In this document: positions 5,766 to 6,304 of the stretch, piece after piece
Numbering within the stretch: position 1 is the first letter of the stretch
How the letters are laid out: each line of letters opens with the position of its first letter
Assembly: GCA_020216575.1 (NCBI GenBank)
Contig: JAIUYC010000254.1
Coordinates: 1 to 6,304 of the forward strand
Direction of reading: 5' to 3'
Source: Coleofasciculus sp. S288
GTDB lineage: Bacteria > Cyanobacteriota > Cyanobacteriia > Cyanobacteriales > Coleofasciculaceae
DNA length: 6,304 nt
Program-made: the position numbers and the translations under genes
Notes under the pieces: model-generated
What the model saw: only the letters and a program-made list of their open reading frames with translations
The model's database searches: none
What the model was told of the DNA's origin: nothing

Positions 5766-6304
5766 ATGACAGCCAAAAAGAATCTCATTGTTATTGGCAA
5801 CGGCATGGTAGGGCATAAGTTCCTAGAGCTGATGATTGCCAAAGGAGCAACACAGCACTGGAATTTGATTACCTTCTGTGAAGAACCGCGTGTTGCCTAC
5901 GATCGCGTTAACCTCAGTGGCTATTTTTCTGGCAAAACTGCGGCAGATTTATCCTTAGTCGAACCTGGATTATACCAGGAAAACGGTATTCAGATTCATA
6001 TTGGTGATAAAGCAGTCGCTCTTAATCGGGAAGAAAAAACAGTCTCCTCGGCAAATGGTTTAACGGTTCACTACGACAAAATTGTCCTAGCAACGGGTTC
6101 TTACCCCTTCGTGCCACCTATTAAAGGCAATGATACCCCAGGAACCTTTGTCTACCGGACGATTGAAGACTTAGAGAAACTATCTGATTACGCTAAAAAC
6201 TGCAAGGTTGGTGTCGTTGTTGGTGGGGGTTTATTAGGGTTAGAAGCAGCTAACGCCCTCAAGAATATGGGTTTGAACACTCATGTTGTTGAGTTTGCCC
6301 CCCG
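5766..6304 (+). CDS. nirB: NirB-type nitrite reductase large subunit / FAD-dependent oxidoreductase (N-terminal part)
   Basis: The first 179 codons lie in the window; the rest is past the right edge. The N-terminus has the FAD Rossmann motif VIGNGMVGHKF (9-19), then CEEPRVAYDRVNLSGYF (38-54), VLATGSYPFVPPIKG (107-121), VYRTIEDLE (129-137) and the second, NAD(P)H-binding, Rossmann motif VVVGGGLLGLEAANALKNMG (150-169). This order and wording follow bacterial NirB, the NAD(P)H-dependent assimilatory nitrite reductase subunit reducing nitrite to ammonium. The diagnostic BFD-like [2Fe-2S] and sirohaem domains would lie beyond the edge, so a shorter NasB/NasC-like electron-transfer flavoprotein is not excluded. 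AGAGG (5758-5762) lies only three bases before the ATG, a short spacing. A better GAGGAG (5732-5737) has no usable start near it, and the next Met lies inside the FAD motif, so this ATG is kept. An NtcA box upstream supports a nitrogen-assimilation role. The gene is divergent from the conflict operon. Confidence 0.82.
   Translation, partial: MTAKKNLIVIGNGMVGHKFLELMIAKGATQHWNLITFCEEPRVAYDRVNLSGYFSGKTAADLSLVEPGLYQENGIQIHIGDKAVALNREEKTVSSANGLTVHYDKIVLATGSYPFVPPIKGNDTPGTFVYRTIEDLEKLSDYAKNCKVGVVVGGGLLGLEAANALKNMGLNTHVVEFAP

Overview
The window looks like chromosomal DNA from a filamentous or otherwise repeat-rich cyanobacterium. Evidence: six copies of the HIP1 octamer GCGATCGC (at 2504, 2696, 3420, 3584, 3883 and 4347), a perfect NtcA-type box GTA-N8-TAC ahead of a nitrogen gene, and a long intergenic region made of fold-back repeats of the kind scattered through cyanobacterial genomes. 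No RNA gene, CRISPR array, insertion sequence or integrase was found.

Layout. Minus strand, read right to left: a 142-residue cysteine-rich protein of unknown function (5017-4589); a 180-nt gap; a 106-residue trypsin-co-occurring (Trypco1 / CU044_2847-like) protein (4408-4088); after a 3-nt gap, a 1298-residue protein with a trypsin-like protease, a NACHT NTPase and sixteen HEAT-type repeats (4084-188); and after 40 nt the first 49 codons of a UPF0175-family antitoxin-like protein that runs off the left edge. Plus strand: a 748-nt repeat-filled divergent region (5018-5765), then the first 179 codons of a NirB-type nitrite reductase large subunit / FAD-dependent oxidoreductase that runs off the right edge.

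How the genes work together. The Trypco1 protein and the trypsin-NACHT-HEAT protein form a tight two-gene unit matching a known class of NTP-dependent bacterial conflict (immunity-like) systems. The expected logic is that the HEAT superhelix senses a trigger, the NACHT ATPase oligomerises, and the protease is activated, with Trypco1 as adaptor. The trigger and the substrate cannot be read from the sequence. The UPF0175 gene next door suggests a defence or toxin-antitoxin neighbourhood. The cysteine-rich gene could be a further partner or an unrelated neighbour. The nirB-like gene belongs to nitrogen assimilation and appears to have its own NtcA-activated promoter.

Most notable details: a near-perfect 33-nt palindrome carried in frame inside the NACHT domain, which looks like a dispersed palindromic repeat inserted into a coding region; near-identical HEAT repeat DNA, including a 62-nt exact direct repeat at the 93-nt period; and an Asn/Gly-rich C-terminal tail separate from the repeats.
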